Shown here one piece after another: positions 27,601 through 38,129 of a stretch of 64,000 bases of DNA. The notes beneath the pieces were generated by a model. The model made no database searches, was not told the DNA's origin, and was given only the letters and a program-made list of their open reading frames with translations. The stretch spans positions 71,955 through 135,954 of the forward strand of contig WELB01000155.1 in assembly GCA_009602725.1 (NCBI GenBank), in the 5' to 3' direction. Positions within the stretch are counted from its first letter, which is position 1, and the number at the start of each line of letters is the position of its first letter. The position numbers and the translations under genes were made by a program. The DNA comes from Spirogloea muscicola (lineage: Eukaryota > Streptophyta > Zygnematophyceae > Spirogloeales > Spirogloeaceae).

Positions 27601-28444
27601 TGGTAGAATCCTACTGTTACTTTCATTGTGAACCACTGTGAGCCCAGCTTGAAATGTAAAATGTTTACATGAATTCAGTGATGGACCACATGTGATCATG
27701 AACTCAACTCGAGACTGCTCATTTCGGCAAAGTGTAATCACATGCCTTCCATACAGGTCATAAGAATAGACAACTTCAAGGATCTGTACAGCTTGAACAA
27801 GCTTCCTCAATCTACAAAGACAGTGCTTTCCAGACTTATCTGTCAGTAAATGCAAAGCAATGTGACATCAATGGTGAATGTCCACACAGCAGGGAAGCAC
27901 TACCAAAGGCATGCAGGTCAGTGCCCGGCGATGTTGGAAGACAAACAGGAGCATGACAGTGGCCATCACATAGCCTGGATGGACTAGGAAATTTTCCACT
28001 AGAACGTGTGTCGATTAGGGTTTACAAGACTGAAGTCAACAACAGATGTTGACACTCTTGAATCAAGAGCGAATATTGGACTGACAACGATCAATGAATA
28101 GCCCTAGCGAAGGGAAGCTACAGCTGAGTGTGGCGCAATGCAGAAGAAAATACCTGCAAATCTTCATAGATCATGCCAATTCAGAGGGTAGCAATGTATC
28201 TGCTTGTTCATTGTTTGTGCAAATGCTCCCAAGGTGTTGCCTTCATGCACCACTATCCAAGGACTTGATCATTGCAGCTGCAAGTTGCAGCAGCAGGAAA
28301 GTGAAGGATGTCAACAAAGCTAGCTGTCTCATGTTTGTGCACCTCACTGAAATAAGGTATGAACGTTGAATATAGTCATTAGGAGCTTTAAGATCACATA
28401 AACAGCCCAGGAAGAATCAGCAAGAGTGCAGACAATGTATACAT
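27601..28444. other. non-coding spacer before the SMP gene's 3' end
   Basis: No conserved coding block or recognised repeat. The right part is presumably the SMP gene's 3' UTR. Confidence 0.35.
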
Positions 28445-29380
28445 CTACGTCCACAAGAACAAGGCTTGTGATGGGAGGTGCTTCTCACCAACATTTGCCG
28501 TTCCTGCACAGGAATCCTCAGAGGCTACACGCCCCTCTTTCACGTTTGCGGATGCTGCTGATGCCACGCGCGAAGACAGGGTCCCTGTGCCCGTCTCGTT
28601 GCCCAGGCGCGTCTCCATCTTGTGGATCTTGCTGGCATCCTCGTGTGTGATTGATTTGCCCAATATGTCCCTCTTCTCGTCTTGCTTCCCACCAATCTCC
28701 TGACAAAACAAGCCAGATCGGGATTGTTGTCCTGCTCTTGCCAAAAATAAGCTGACAATCGACAAGGCGGAAAAAAAGCGAATCACGACTTCTGCACTAA
28801 TGAGGTGCTGCTGCTCTTGTAAGAATTTACTTGCAAATGTGTTGAGAGGAGATATAAGGGACAGAAATATCAGAGAGCCGAGTCATAGCTTGCACGGCTG
28901 AGAGGCGAACGAGTGTCCCTGGAAGAGCCCGCGTGAGACTACGGACGCAGCTTCGATCGTCACAACCAGAGCAGGTTTGCTCACATGCCCGTGCTCACGG
29001 AGCTCCGTCGTGTACGGCTCCTGGTGGAACGGCGCGACGCCGCCGAGCGCGCTCTGCGGCACGCGCTCCTCCCGCACGTTGACGGACGCCGCGGACCGCG
29101 CGCGCGCCGCGTAGCTGCCCTTGCCCGTGTCGTGGCCCGCCGCCGCCTCCTCAGCCTTCACGACACAGGCTCAATCGTCAGCAGCCTTACGACAGCCCGG
29201 CGCTGGCGGCGCCGCTCTTAGGCCCCGTCGCCGCCGGGCGTTGCGGCGCAGCAGGCGGCGCAGCGGGCGCGGCGCGAGCCGAGAGCACACCTGGATGGCC
29301 GCCGCCTCCTCCTTGGTGATCGGGTGCCCGTGCAGCTCCTGCGTCTCGCCCTCGAACTTGCCGAGCTGCGCCTCCGCCAT
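28445..29380 (-). CDS. seed-maturation-type (SMP) LEA protein
   Basis: Likely a late-embryogenesis-abundant protein of the SMP family, linked in plants to desiccation or stress protection. Three phase-0 exons: 29291-29380, 28985-29155, 28445-28699; 172 codons. The SMP signature appears twice: HGHPITKEEAAAIQ-AEEAAAG...GKGSYAARARSAASVNV (residues about 17-61) and LGKSITHEDASKIHKMETRLGN...GTLSSRVASAASANV (about residues 98-140). Both show the family pattern of (P/S)IT-x-(E/D)-(E/D)A, then G, then ARSAASxN. No signal peptide; hydrophilic, Ala/Glu rich. The first exon frame is open upstream to 29614 with a Pro/Ala-rich stretch, so a longer N-terminus (249 aa) cannot be excluded; 29380 is preferred because the SMP motif begins soon after. 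It is flanked by repeat-rich DNA on both sides. Confidence 0.7.
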
Positions 29381-29809
29381 CGCGCCGGCCCCCTGCCGAG
29401 CAGAGCGCTCGCCCGCAGCCCGCGGCGACTGCCGCTCGTCGGCGGGCTTCTCGCCGTATATCGCGGCGGCGGCGGCGGCGGAGGCAGCAAGCGGCGGCGG
29501 CGGCGGTGGCGGCGGCGCTGGACAGGGCGGCCACGTCGTCACTTGATCGAACTTTGCCAAGTCGGCGTCCAATGAGAGCCGCCCTGCCACCAGTTGCATG
29601 ATCCGAGGTGTCATTTTGTCTGACTGCCACGTCGACCGTCACGTGGAGTCGGCGAGGCGGTACGCCGGCTTGAGCCAGGCCGTCAGGAGAGCTTGCACGA
29701 GTGGAAGTGGAAGGGGAGGCCAAGCCGAGGCAATCCACCGTCCATGAGGACGGCAAAGCAAGTGCAAAGCATCGGGCTACACAAAGCGAAGCCCTGGGGT
29801 AGGAGGAGG
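29381..29809. other. GC-rich SMP promoter region with family B repeat
   Basis: High-GC upstream sequence of the SMP gene. The segment about 29640-29800 carries family B repeat sequence (AGGGGAGGCCAAGCCGAGGC, then GGGCTACACAAAGC). Confidence 0.4.
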
Positions 29810-30245
29810 GCTTCAGAGAAAGACTCTTCCAATAGAGGGCGATGGCTATGATCGGCCAGCCCAGAAAAAGATGAACAAGTTTTGTAGGGGCCAGATAATG
29901 GCTAAACATTGCAGCTATTCAAAATGGCCAGTAAGAAAGCAGAGCGAAAGCGCGGCTGAGGTGGGCCTCGATACACACAAACGAGCACGCACAAGCTAGT
30001 TAGGGGAGCCGGAGCACCACAACAGAAGCGGGTGGCCGAGAGAGGCTCTTCCAAAGGACTATTTCAGACTTACTGTCCAGGTGAAGGCTCTCCCTAGAGA
30101 GATTGTCGTTGTGGAAGGCCAGCCCAAAGATTGGACGAGGTCGTTGACGAGGACGAAGTACGCATCAATGACGGCTGTTAGGCTCCTCCAATGCGGGCGT
30201 GATGGCTCAGCCGGAGGGCCAGCCCAAGAACGACTGCACAGGTAT
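29810..30245 (-). mobile_element. cluster of LINE-like tail fragments
   Basis: At least three antisense tails in series: about 29815-29895 (ACTCTTCCAATAGAGGGCGA...CGGCCAGCCCAG...GATGAACAAG), about 30085-30150 (GGCCAGCCCAAAG, GACGAGGTC), and about 30180-30240 (GGCTCCTCCAATGCGGGCGT...GGCCAGCCCAAG). All degraded. Spacing varies, so this looks like repeated insertion at one spot rather than an array. Confidence 0.5.
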
Positions 30246-30805
30246 CCCCTTTAATCAAAGAGATAGCAGGAGTCTCTCTGCACGAACCACTGGCCGTCCG
30301 TGTTAATTGCCCTCCCTTTGCATCTAACAAATCCACGGAAGATCTTCTTCAAGGGTTGCTCTTCAAAGAGCCATGATCAGGACGCCCAAGAGGGGTGCTT
30401 GGTTGCCCTCAGAGCTCTCAAAAGGATGGCTCAGGAAGTCTGTTGTAAGCAAGTGAGCTGACATTCTGATAACCATTGCAGATTGATTGCTTCACGCATC
30501 ATTTCTTGGACTGCGAAGTCGTTGCAACCTTCATTGACAAGGCTATTAGACCACTAGCATGGGCCTATTTGAGAAAGTTTGATATGCTTCACCAGGTTCA
30601 CTTGTACTGGACACTGCAGCCTTCGACCCTCACATAAATGCACAACCTCGAAGGTTGTGCTCAGTAGCCAAAGATTTTACTCCCTTGGCTAAAGGCTTGG
30701 AAGTCACAATCGAATGAAAGCCAGCAAGCATTGCCAATCCTCCAACTTCAAGCATCCTCCTGGCAGCTTCAAGTGGGGGCACATTGTTGACGGCCTAATT
30801 TGCAT
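30246..30805. other. spacer downstream of the IST1-like gene
   Basis: No conserved coding block; holds the 3' UTR of the IST1-like gene. Confidence 0.35.
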
Positions 30806-33800
30806 CTACCTCATCTTAGCCTTCAGGGCTTCAAATCGACTGGTAAGGTCGTCAAAGCCAAGTTCCATGGACGGGTCACCACCATCGCCATATGTTCTGC
30901 TGGGAGAGCGCGGTAGAATTGCCTCACTGTGGCCTTCTTTGCGGCTGCCCTGCGAGCACTGCTGCCCCTGGCTGCCAGAGCTCTCAGTCCCAGGAGCCCA
31001 CTCGAATTGGTCATCAAAGCTGCTGCCACGAGTGGCCCTGCCACCAGGAGGACCTTCCCTACCGCTTTGGTTGCTGTAATGGGTGACAGACCTGCCGCTT
31101 GCTTGTGACATGCCTTCATTGTAGGTATACTTTGTGTCCCGACGTTCGTTGCCTGGTGTGTCGATCTCATGTCGAGCTGCCGGTGCTTCGGAAGCCTGTT
31201 GTCTGATAGGAGGGGGGGACCTAGACGGTGCAGCACGGCCAGCACCCGATAGACTGTAGGGCTCGTCCCTGTCCTGCGTCGCCCATGACCTATTCGTGCC
31301 CGTGTCTAACCCTGCGTTGACTGAGGGGCCCAATTTGCCACTCTCAAAACGCAATCCACCGCTAGGGCTCGAGCTGTATTTGTACACAGCTTGTGCAATG
31401 TCCTCGCTGTCAACTGCAAGGATCCAATGAAATATGCAATGTGCAGTCAGATGCCCCAATTGCCACAAGAACTGCACGACATTTTGCACAGACTTGCAAG
31501 CGGCAACATCATGATAATGGTACGTAGAAAGCAACAGAAGTTGCACCACAAGCACAAGGCACAAATCACTTACCACTGGAGGGCTCTCGCTCTAGCCTGG
31601 CTGGCGGCGAGTCCACAAAGTCGTCAAAGGCTGCGGCGCTCCGATAAAGCGGCTCTGGCGTTGGCACCCGGAACTTGAAGGAGCCTCCTGCACCTCGCTC
31701 CTCCGTCAACGTGGGCGTGGTGCTGATGACTGGCGGCAATAACCTGCTTTCATCATCACCATCCTCAATCTGTTGGCCTGGACGTCCAGGCCAGTAGGGT
31801 GCAGGGTCCACGGGGGACCCACTTCCGCGTCTGTCATAAGGTCTACTTCGAGAGCTAGACTGCACCTCAACGTCGTCAAGCTTCGGGCTGTGCCGCGTGA
31901 TGCCACTGCCGTTCTTCTCCAAGCTGCTGCCTGCCTCCGAAACCTCTGGGGCGCTGCCATCAGAGTCGCTAACGCCGTCATAACGTGATGGCCTCTGCAG
32001 CTGTGGCGCCAGCTTTGGACTTGCCTCGGACCCCCCATATGTCTTCGTCCTTGCTGACGATGGAGGGCTCCTAGTGGGCTTCGGTGACTGCCCACTGTCT
32101 GTGCCGGGGGTGCGTGCCCGCCACTCTAGCTTCGTTGCTGGTGTGGAGGGCGAAACGCTGCCTGAGGCAAGGCTATTGCTCAGGCTGTTGGCAGCAGACC
32201 CCGACCTCACGAAGCCAGCGGCCGCATTAGCGGCGTCTATGGCCCGCTGGGCGGAGTCTGCAGCAGCCGCTGCCGCCGCCTCAACGTCCGCGAAATGGGC
32301 CAGGCCCTGCGAGCGCCTGGAGAAACCTTCAAAATCTTCGTCCCTGGGCTCATCCTTCAATGCACCAGGTACCGTCTGCGGCTGACGTGGTAGCGGCGGA
32401 GGCACCAGGTCAACCATTGGGAGGCTCTCATCCACGTCCATGCTGGAGGTTGGCGGCTTCCCCAGAAGCGGACTGTACTTCATGCCAGCCGGAAGGAGTG
32501 GTGCGGCGTGGTACGGCTGTTGGCTGTACGCCGTCGCCGGTGCCTCTTGGGGGGCCGGGATCACAAAGGGTATGAACTGGTGGTCGTCTGTAGAAGCCTC
32601 TTCATCGCTGTGGTGAGGGCGAGCAGCGGCACCAACAGCCGCATTGGCAACTGGAGCCGGCTTCACATCTGTGGGGTTGTATTGTGCTGCTGCCAGCGGT
32701 GCCAGAGGCTGCTGCCCGAGAACGGGAGCTTCAGCAGCGTGGGACTCCGCCACCGTCTGTGCAAAGTTGGGCCCCAGGACAGCTGAGCTTGCATTCTGCC
32801 ACACAAGCAGGGAGGCGTGGCAATCGCTGGCCAAATCAGATCATCCCCACTCTTAGACCAAACAGAGCACATCATGCACATACTGTACCTCTATTGATGT
32901 CCTGCCTCTCACTGTCCTTCTTTTCATAAGTGCATTCCTCTGCAGATTTGTATTGCAATGATTTGGGAAGAAGTTGGCCCATGCAGGAATGATCACCAGG
33001 AGGTCCTCTGGCATCTCAAGCAGCTGCTCGGCAGTGCGAGTGGAGTCCCACTCCACATTGTTCTCCTTTGCTATTTGCTCCAGCAGCTGCAGTTTGAGCT
33101 CGCCTGGCGGCGCCCTCACAGAGAGCTTCTCAATTATCTGCAAGACATATGTACACTGATGGTTTTTCAGAAGGGCTGCAGAAAAGTGAGCCTAGCAAAC
33201 TTCCATAAGATGCAGAAAAGCGCCGCTAGTCAAGTAGCAGGCACAGATTGAAGGCCTTCCAACATGTCTGCACTCATGTCCAAGATCCTCTAGTAGACTA
33301 CTAAGACTCGTAGGAGGTGCTGTATGACAATAGTCATCCGGCTCAGCTGCGGCCTACCAGCCTGCTGACGCCGCAGCCGGGGCGGAGCTCAGAGGCGGAG
33401 GCAACAAACTCCTTGCCGTACTTGGCCTGGAACAGGCCCCGCGCATCGAGGAGCTCAGGAATGTCCGCCACACGGGGTGCCGCATAGATGATGCTCGAAA
33501 TGGCTTCCAGAAGGTCTGGCGGGCACTCCCTGCCGCAACCACCACCAGCGCAAGATGAAGGCTCAGAAACCGATCCTCCGCTACCCGGCTTGACCCAGAA
33601 CAGCGCTGCGGAGGTTATCTAGAATCATGATGACGGGCAGCGGGTGCAGCGCTTACTTCTTAGACTCGATGATAGGCAGGCGGACAACGATGAGCTCGCA
33701 GAAGAGCTCCAGTACTTCATATGCAGCCATGATATTCTGGTCGCGCATGATGTGCTCCACCTGTTGCCAAAGGGGCCAACGGGTAAATGCACACTTTATC

Positions 33801-34526
33801 GGTAAGCAGATCAACATCCTGAAGTGAGAGGAACTTAGTCCTTTCTGCTGAAAGTGGAGCAAGTGAAACTCAAGGAGGCCTACTAGTAGGGGAGAGAGAT
33901 GGAACAGGAGCAGCTCAACATGCACGAGTCAAGCACTGTGAAAGAGTTGGGTAACGTTGCAAGCGGTGAACGATCAGCAGCGACCACGTTGGGCAAGCTG
34001 AGAGAAGGAGGACCCTGCACTGCAGCGCAGCGCCGGTGCTCTCACCCGGATCTGGGCGCTGGCCTCCTGGCCCCCCCGCAGGAGGGTGGCGATGTCGCGC
34101 CGCATCTGGCGCAGCTGCACGTCGAGCTTGTTGCGCATGAGCTTGATGCGCGACTCCGACACCTTCATCAGCGTCTTGCTGCCAGGCGCAGAGGCGGCCA
34201 GAGATGGGCAGCCAGAGGCGGTGAGCACAGGAGAGTGGCTCTCCCAAAGTGGGCGGGGGCTGTGAGCAGCGAGCCCGGCGAGAATTGAACCGGAGACCCC
34301 CACTTGAACCGGAGACCCCCACTTTGGCGGAGGACGCCGCCGCAGCCTCAACTCCAGGCAGAGCAAGGCTGCCTCGCGGCGTGGAGGTCTTCGAGCTGAC
34401 AAAGCTGCCATTGAAGCTATGCTTTGTGAATCGTGATTTTGGCTTGGCAGTGGGAATTGTGGGCTGCTGTAGTAGTACTTCGAGTGACCCTCACCACTTG
34501 GACGCCTGGAACCTGGGGCCGAACAT
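30806..34526 (-). CDS. IST1-like regulator of ESCRT-III/VPS4
   Basis: IST1 proteins are ESCRT-III-like and control VPS4 in endosomal sorting and membrane scission; cytosolic/endosomal. Seven exons: 34495-34526, 34046-34178, 33657-33760, 33358-33529, 32997-33137, 31574-32795, 30806-31413; 2412 nt, 803 aa. The Ist1 domain fills about residues 1-193: MFGPRFQASKCKTLMKVSES, IKLMRNKLDVQLRQMRRDIA, LLRGGQEASAQIRVEHIMRD, VLELFCELIVVRLPIIES, PPDLLEAISSIIYAAPRVAD, FQAKYGKEFVASASELRPGC, IIEKLSVRAP. The remaining ~600 residues are disordered and Pro/Ser/Ala-rich. The C-terminus reads FDDLTSRFEALKAKMR, which fits the MIT-interacting MIM1 pattern (LxxRxxxLK), so VPS4 or other MIT partners could bind there. 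Intron 1 (34179-34494) contains a LINE-like tail insertion. The large linker exon is open and free of stops. Confidence 0.9.
34225..34335 (-). mobile_element. LINE-like tail inside intron 1 of the IST1-like gene
   Basis: GAGTGGCTCTCCCAAAGTGG, then GGGGGCTGTGAGCAGCGAGCCC, an antisense tail with small internal changes. It is followed by two tandem copies of TTGAACCGGAGACCCCCACT (34287-34326). Donor and acceptor of the intron are intact, so the insertion need not harm the gene. Confidence 0.6.
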
Positions 34527-34643
34527 GGCGACCGACGGCGGCGGCGGACACCGGAAGGGACGCCGGAGACCGCGGGTGCGACGCCGCCGCCGCCGCGACG
34601 ATTTGAAGCCGCGCTCGTGATTTAACAGCTTCAGTGGTGAACT

Positions 34644-34689
<46 letters not shown>
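34644..34689. repeat. (CCG)n microsatellite upstream of IST1-like gene
   Basis: Fifteen consecutive CCG units about 120 bp upstream of the IST1-like start codon, probably in its 5' UTR or promoter. Confidence 0.85.
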
Positions 34690-35114
34690 GTGCTGTCAGG
34701 TCGCCGGGTCTCCTCGGGAAAAGTCAGTGCCACTGAAAGCTCAGTGCCACGGAAAGCGCCAGGAAACGCACCCCGTTCGTGCCCCTCGATAATTGAGTAC
34801 TTGCTCTCGACGCACCCGCCGGCTTGGAAAGTCGCTTTCGCAGGCTAATGGCTTCCATGGTGGTTGTGTGGTTCCTCAGCTTAGCTTGTCAGACATGCAT
34901 GTGCTCACTCGGGGATTTTTTTGAGTGTCCCCCTTAGCCAGCTCATTACCCCGTTAACAGAAGAAAGTGCAGTAACAGGACATTTGTTGGCCTCCCTTTC
35001 AACTTCATGCGCACCGTGCACCTTCTCTCTGTTGCAACATCAGCAGCCGCTTTCCACTTTTCCCCTGCTTTCTCTGGCTTTACCCACATTGCTGGACCCG
35101 CAGTGGGAAGTGCA
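34690..35114. other. intergenic, no gene seen
   Basis: Promoter side of the IST1-like gene grading into repeat-rich DNA. No conserved coding block. Confidence 0.35.
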
Positions 35115-35550
35115 GAGAGAAGGGCTCGCCCATTGAGGATAGGGGCTGGAAAAAGCCAGCCCAGAAAAGAATGAACAAAGGACGAGAAGGGGAAGTACGA
35201 AGAACAACGAGCACTAAAACGAAAGCACGCTACGAAGCTACGAAGCACTCAGTAACCCCTGCTAAGCAGCCTCAGGTCAGAGAGACTGGATTCCTGGAAG
35301 CGGGTCCCCTGGCCAGAGCCAGAGGCAGCAGCGAGGGCTCTGCCTGCACGCGGGCCATAGACCTCTGCAGCGAGACGGCCAAGCGCATGCGGTACACCTG
35401 CGCTAGCGACCCTGCTGCATGGGAGTCCACCGGCTCCCCATGGAAGCGGCGGACAATGGCGTGACGTGAGAGCTGGTTGAGCAGCTCGAGCCGCCGAGCA
35501 CCCAGCGCCCCGTGCGTATCGCTGGCAGAGCAGAGAAAGCTGAAACACTA
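35115..35550 (-). mobile_element. LINE-like fragment: coding end and tail
   Basis: Tail at about 35124-35200 (GGGCTCGCCCATTGAGGATA subtype) and the coding end on the minus strand at about 35535-35262 (blocks such as RALAAASGSGQGT, LRLLSRGY-stop). 5'-truncated and degraded. Confidence 0.65.
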
Positions 35551-35654
35551 CTCTGACTAGAGAAGTGGCTCTCCCAATTCCCTCTGCATCGTCTTGTGTT
35601 TTGTACAGGTTTTAGGTGTAGTCCTTTTTCAGCACCTCTTTTTTGGCTTTGGAC

Positions 35655-35730
35655 ATTGTCCGACATTGTCCATTCTTTTGGGCTGGCTTTGCCAGCCCCT
35701 CTTCTCTATGGACGAGCACTTTCTTTCTGA
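35655..35730 (+). mobile_element. LINE-like tail with perfect hairpin, sense
   Basis: TGGGCTGGCTTTGCCAGCCC is a perfect 8-bp stem with a 3-base loop, followed by CTCTTCTCTATGGACGAGCA. Opposite in orientation to its neighbours on both sides. Confidence 0.65.
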
Positions 35731-35774
35731 GCAGAGAAAGCTGCAGCACTACTCTGACTAGAGAAGAAAGAAAG

Positions 35775-36945
35775 GGCTCGCCCATTGAGGATAGGGGCTG
35801 GAAAAGCCAGCCCAAAATGGAAGGAACGAAGTACGAGAAGGGGCCCAGGGCAAGCGCTAAGAAAAACAAGCACAACAAGAAACAAAGCAGCTACGTATTA
35901 CTTAGTAACCCCTACTAAGCAGCCTTAGGTCAGAGAAGCTAGGCTCCTGGAAGTGGGTCCCCTTGCCAGAGCCAGAGGCAGCAGCGAGGGCTCTGCCGGC
36001 ACGCAGGTGCAGCGCGCGGGCCATAGACCTCTGCAGCGAGACGGCCAAGCGCATCCGGTACACCTGCTCTAGCGACCCGGCTGCAGGAAAGTCCACTGGC
36101 TCCCCACGGAAGCGGCGGACGATGGCGTGGCCGGCGAGCTGGTTGAGCAGTTTGAGCCACCGAGCGCCCAACGCCCCATGCGTGTCGATAGCCAGCGGGA
36201 AGAACTCGTCTTCCCGCGGATGATCAGCATATTTGAGCTCCTTAGCTCGAGCGGCGCAGGCGACCGCATACCCAGCCTTGATGGCACATTGGGCTGGGTG
36301 TGAGCGGTCGTGTGCGTCTGTGGTCACCACGTCCAGGATAAGAAGTGGCCCGCCGGCTTGTGGAGTGGCCACAAGGTCTATGCGACGTGCGTGGAGACCG
36401 TCGGCCCATTGCTAGAGCGGCATGACGGCGGAGTTCTCCGCTACCAACGAGAAGCCAGCCTCCACCAGGATGCCATGCATCGCATCCCGGAGGCGGTCGT
36501 GGGCCACTGTCCGCTACCCGCCGTGGGAACAGCGCAGAACATGAGCGGCCAGCTCCCCAGGCTCGGCCCCTCGCTCGCCACATTCGCACTAACGGACACC
36601 CTGGAGGCATGGCGGCGGCCCAGGAGCCGGTGGACGGCAATGCGAAATACCTCGTCCGGGAGAGTGAGGGCGTCGTTGAGGGGGGGGGCCTGGAGCCACG
36701 CCGCGGCCCCGGGGCAAGAGGCCGGGTGGAGTCTCGCGCGCCCGCGCAGGTCGGCCTCCGGGAGCTGCAGCAAGGCGGTGGTGAAGGCGGCCTTGTCCAT
36801 CGCGGCTGCGAAGCGCGCTTGGACGCGCAGGTCGGCGGTGTGCGCGAGGTGCGCAAAGGAGACCGCCCGGCTTGCCATGTCCGGGTGCGCCGCGAGCAGC
36901 TCCTGGTGGGCGGAGCGTAGCGACACCTGGAAAGAAGCAAGCGCG
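35775..36945 (-). mobile_element. LINE-like element, one of the two longest copies
   Basis: Tail at about 35775-35830, then coding sequence on the minus strand extending to about 36930. Recognisable pieces in order: ARFAAAMDKAAFTTALLQLP, GAAAWLQAPPLNDALTLPDE, a D-V nuclease-like segment (LLILDVVTTDAHDRSHPAQC), and the conserved end (VYRMRLAVSLQRSMARALHL ... LSRGY-stop). It parallels the 45-kb copy throughout. It is broken in more than one place and 5'-truncated, so not active. Confidence 0.7.
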
Positions 36946-37440
36946 GCCAGATTAACTGGTGGCTGGGAGAGGCCAGCCCAAAAGAAGAAAGAAGAAGTGG
37001 CTCTCCCAATGAGAGAAAGGCGCGCGGGGCGCATGAAATGAAAAGGGAGGCCAATTCAAGCCAATACACAGTTCAAGCAGAGGCGAGTGCAAGATGGGGG
37101 GCATGGGCTGTGAGAAGCCAGCCCGGAAGGCAGCACACCCGCTCCACCACCGCCTGCTCCAGCGCACGCCGGCCGTGGACCGTGGACCAGAGAAGTGGCT
37201 CTCCCAATGGGCTGGCTTCTCACAGCCCACGGCCCCATTGGGAGAGCCACTTCTCCCAACGGGGGGCAAGGGCTGTGAAAAAGAAGGGGGGCTCGCTCGT
37301 AGAAGAATGGCTCGCCCATAGAAGATAGAAGGAAGTGCTCGCCCATAGAAAGTGCTCGCACATAGAGAAGAGGGGTCTTGGGAAGCTAGCCCAAAAAGAA
37401 TGGACGAAGTTCGAGAAGGGGCCAGCCCGAGCTCTGACTA
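36946..37440. mobile_element. cluster of LINE-like tails with a head-to-head palindrome
   Basis: Tail pieces in both orientations: antisense near 36990 and 37095-37130, an inverted pair forming a perfect 21-bp palindrome at 37191-37254, further antisense at 37250-37280, and two short GCTCGCCCATAGAAG units at 37310-37360 before another tail ending near 37420. A family B repeat piece lies at 37020-37078. Confidence 0.6.
37191..37254. repeat. perfect inverted repeat, 21-bp arms
   Basis: Left arm AGAAGTGGCTCTCCCAATGG+G (37191-37211) and its exact reverse complement (37234-37254), with a 22-base centre that itself starts the GGCTGGCTTCTCACAGCC hairpin. It is made of two tail ends joined head-to-head. 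Confidence 0.9.
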
Positions 37441-37600
37441 CCCCCGTAGCGATCGCGTCCAGCCGCAGTTGACACCTTTCTTTCTTCTTTTGGCTGCATG
37501 GGTCCTCATTTGCCTGCCCTACTTGTGAACATCGCAAGTCTAGGATATGCACGACGTGAGGGTATGCTTCCAGCCGAGATGGGCATGCCGGCAGCCTATT
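37441..37600. other. spacer without gene
   Basis: No conserved block seen. Confidence 0.3.
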
Positions 37601-38010
37601 TGTCGTTTTAGCGATGCTTGTGTCAGCCTGTTTGCATCGAGCTCAGGCTCATGCTTTGCACCAGAAAGCTGGTCGAGATTTAGCTGGTGGCAGAAGGGCT
37701 TGTCAATTGCCGTCCAATTCTCGGGCATCAGTTAGCGACCTCTACGTGCTGACTCGTGGTTGCTGAGCGAGTCAGCTTAGCAGCAGGTGATGTACATCTG
37801 TTGATGTGCTTGCCTTTGTACTTGGCCACTCAGGCCCTCCATCACTCAGTACACACTCCATTCCCACCTGCTACTGCTTGCTACCGCATGCATTTCTCGA
37901 TGTCACTCCAGCCTTCAAGACCTTGCTTTTCTGGCCCCTTCGAAGTTTGCTCATTCCTTTTTCTGGGCTGGTCAATCACAGCCATCGCCCTCTACTGGAA
38001 GTGTCTTTCC
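37601..38010 (+). mobile_element. LINE-like fragment, sense, diverged
   Basis: The 37600-37780 part is repeated at 44005-44160 (shared GCTTTGCACCAGAAAGCTGG and GGTGGCAGAAGGGC) and ends in a diverged coding terminus (SDLYVLTRGC-stop). A tail follows at about 37930-38010 (GGGCTGGTCAATCACAGCCA, CGCCCTCTACTGGAAG). Confidence 0.6.
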
Positions 38011-38129
38011 CCCTTGCCCATGGACATCCATGGGTGTTACGGGGGTCGGTGGTCCTCGTTACTTTTGCTGCTGGCATCTCAAGCTGACCAGCGGCGCCGG
38101 GAACAGGGTGCAGCCCTTCCCGGTGGCTC

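Noticed and set aside
31566-32834. Apparent 422-aa single-exon minus-strand gene
   Set aside because: It is the disordered linker exon of the IST1-like protein; phases fit the neighbouring exons.
34287-34326. Tandem TTGAACCGGAGACCCCCACT looked like a tRNA T-arm end
   Set aside because: No acceptor, D or anticodon arms nearby; it is a two-copy tandem repeat at the edge of the element tail.
37191-37254. Palindrome as a transcription terminator or origin
   Set aside because: Its arms are element 3' ends joined head-to-head and there is no adjacent host gene, so mobile-element origin explains it.
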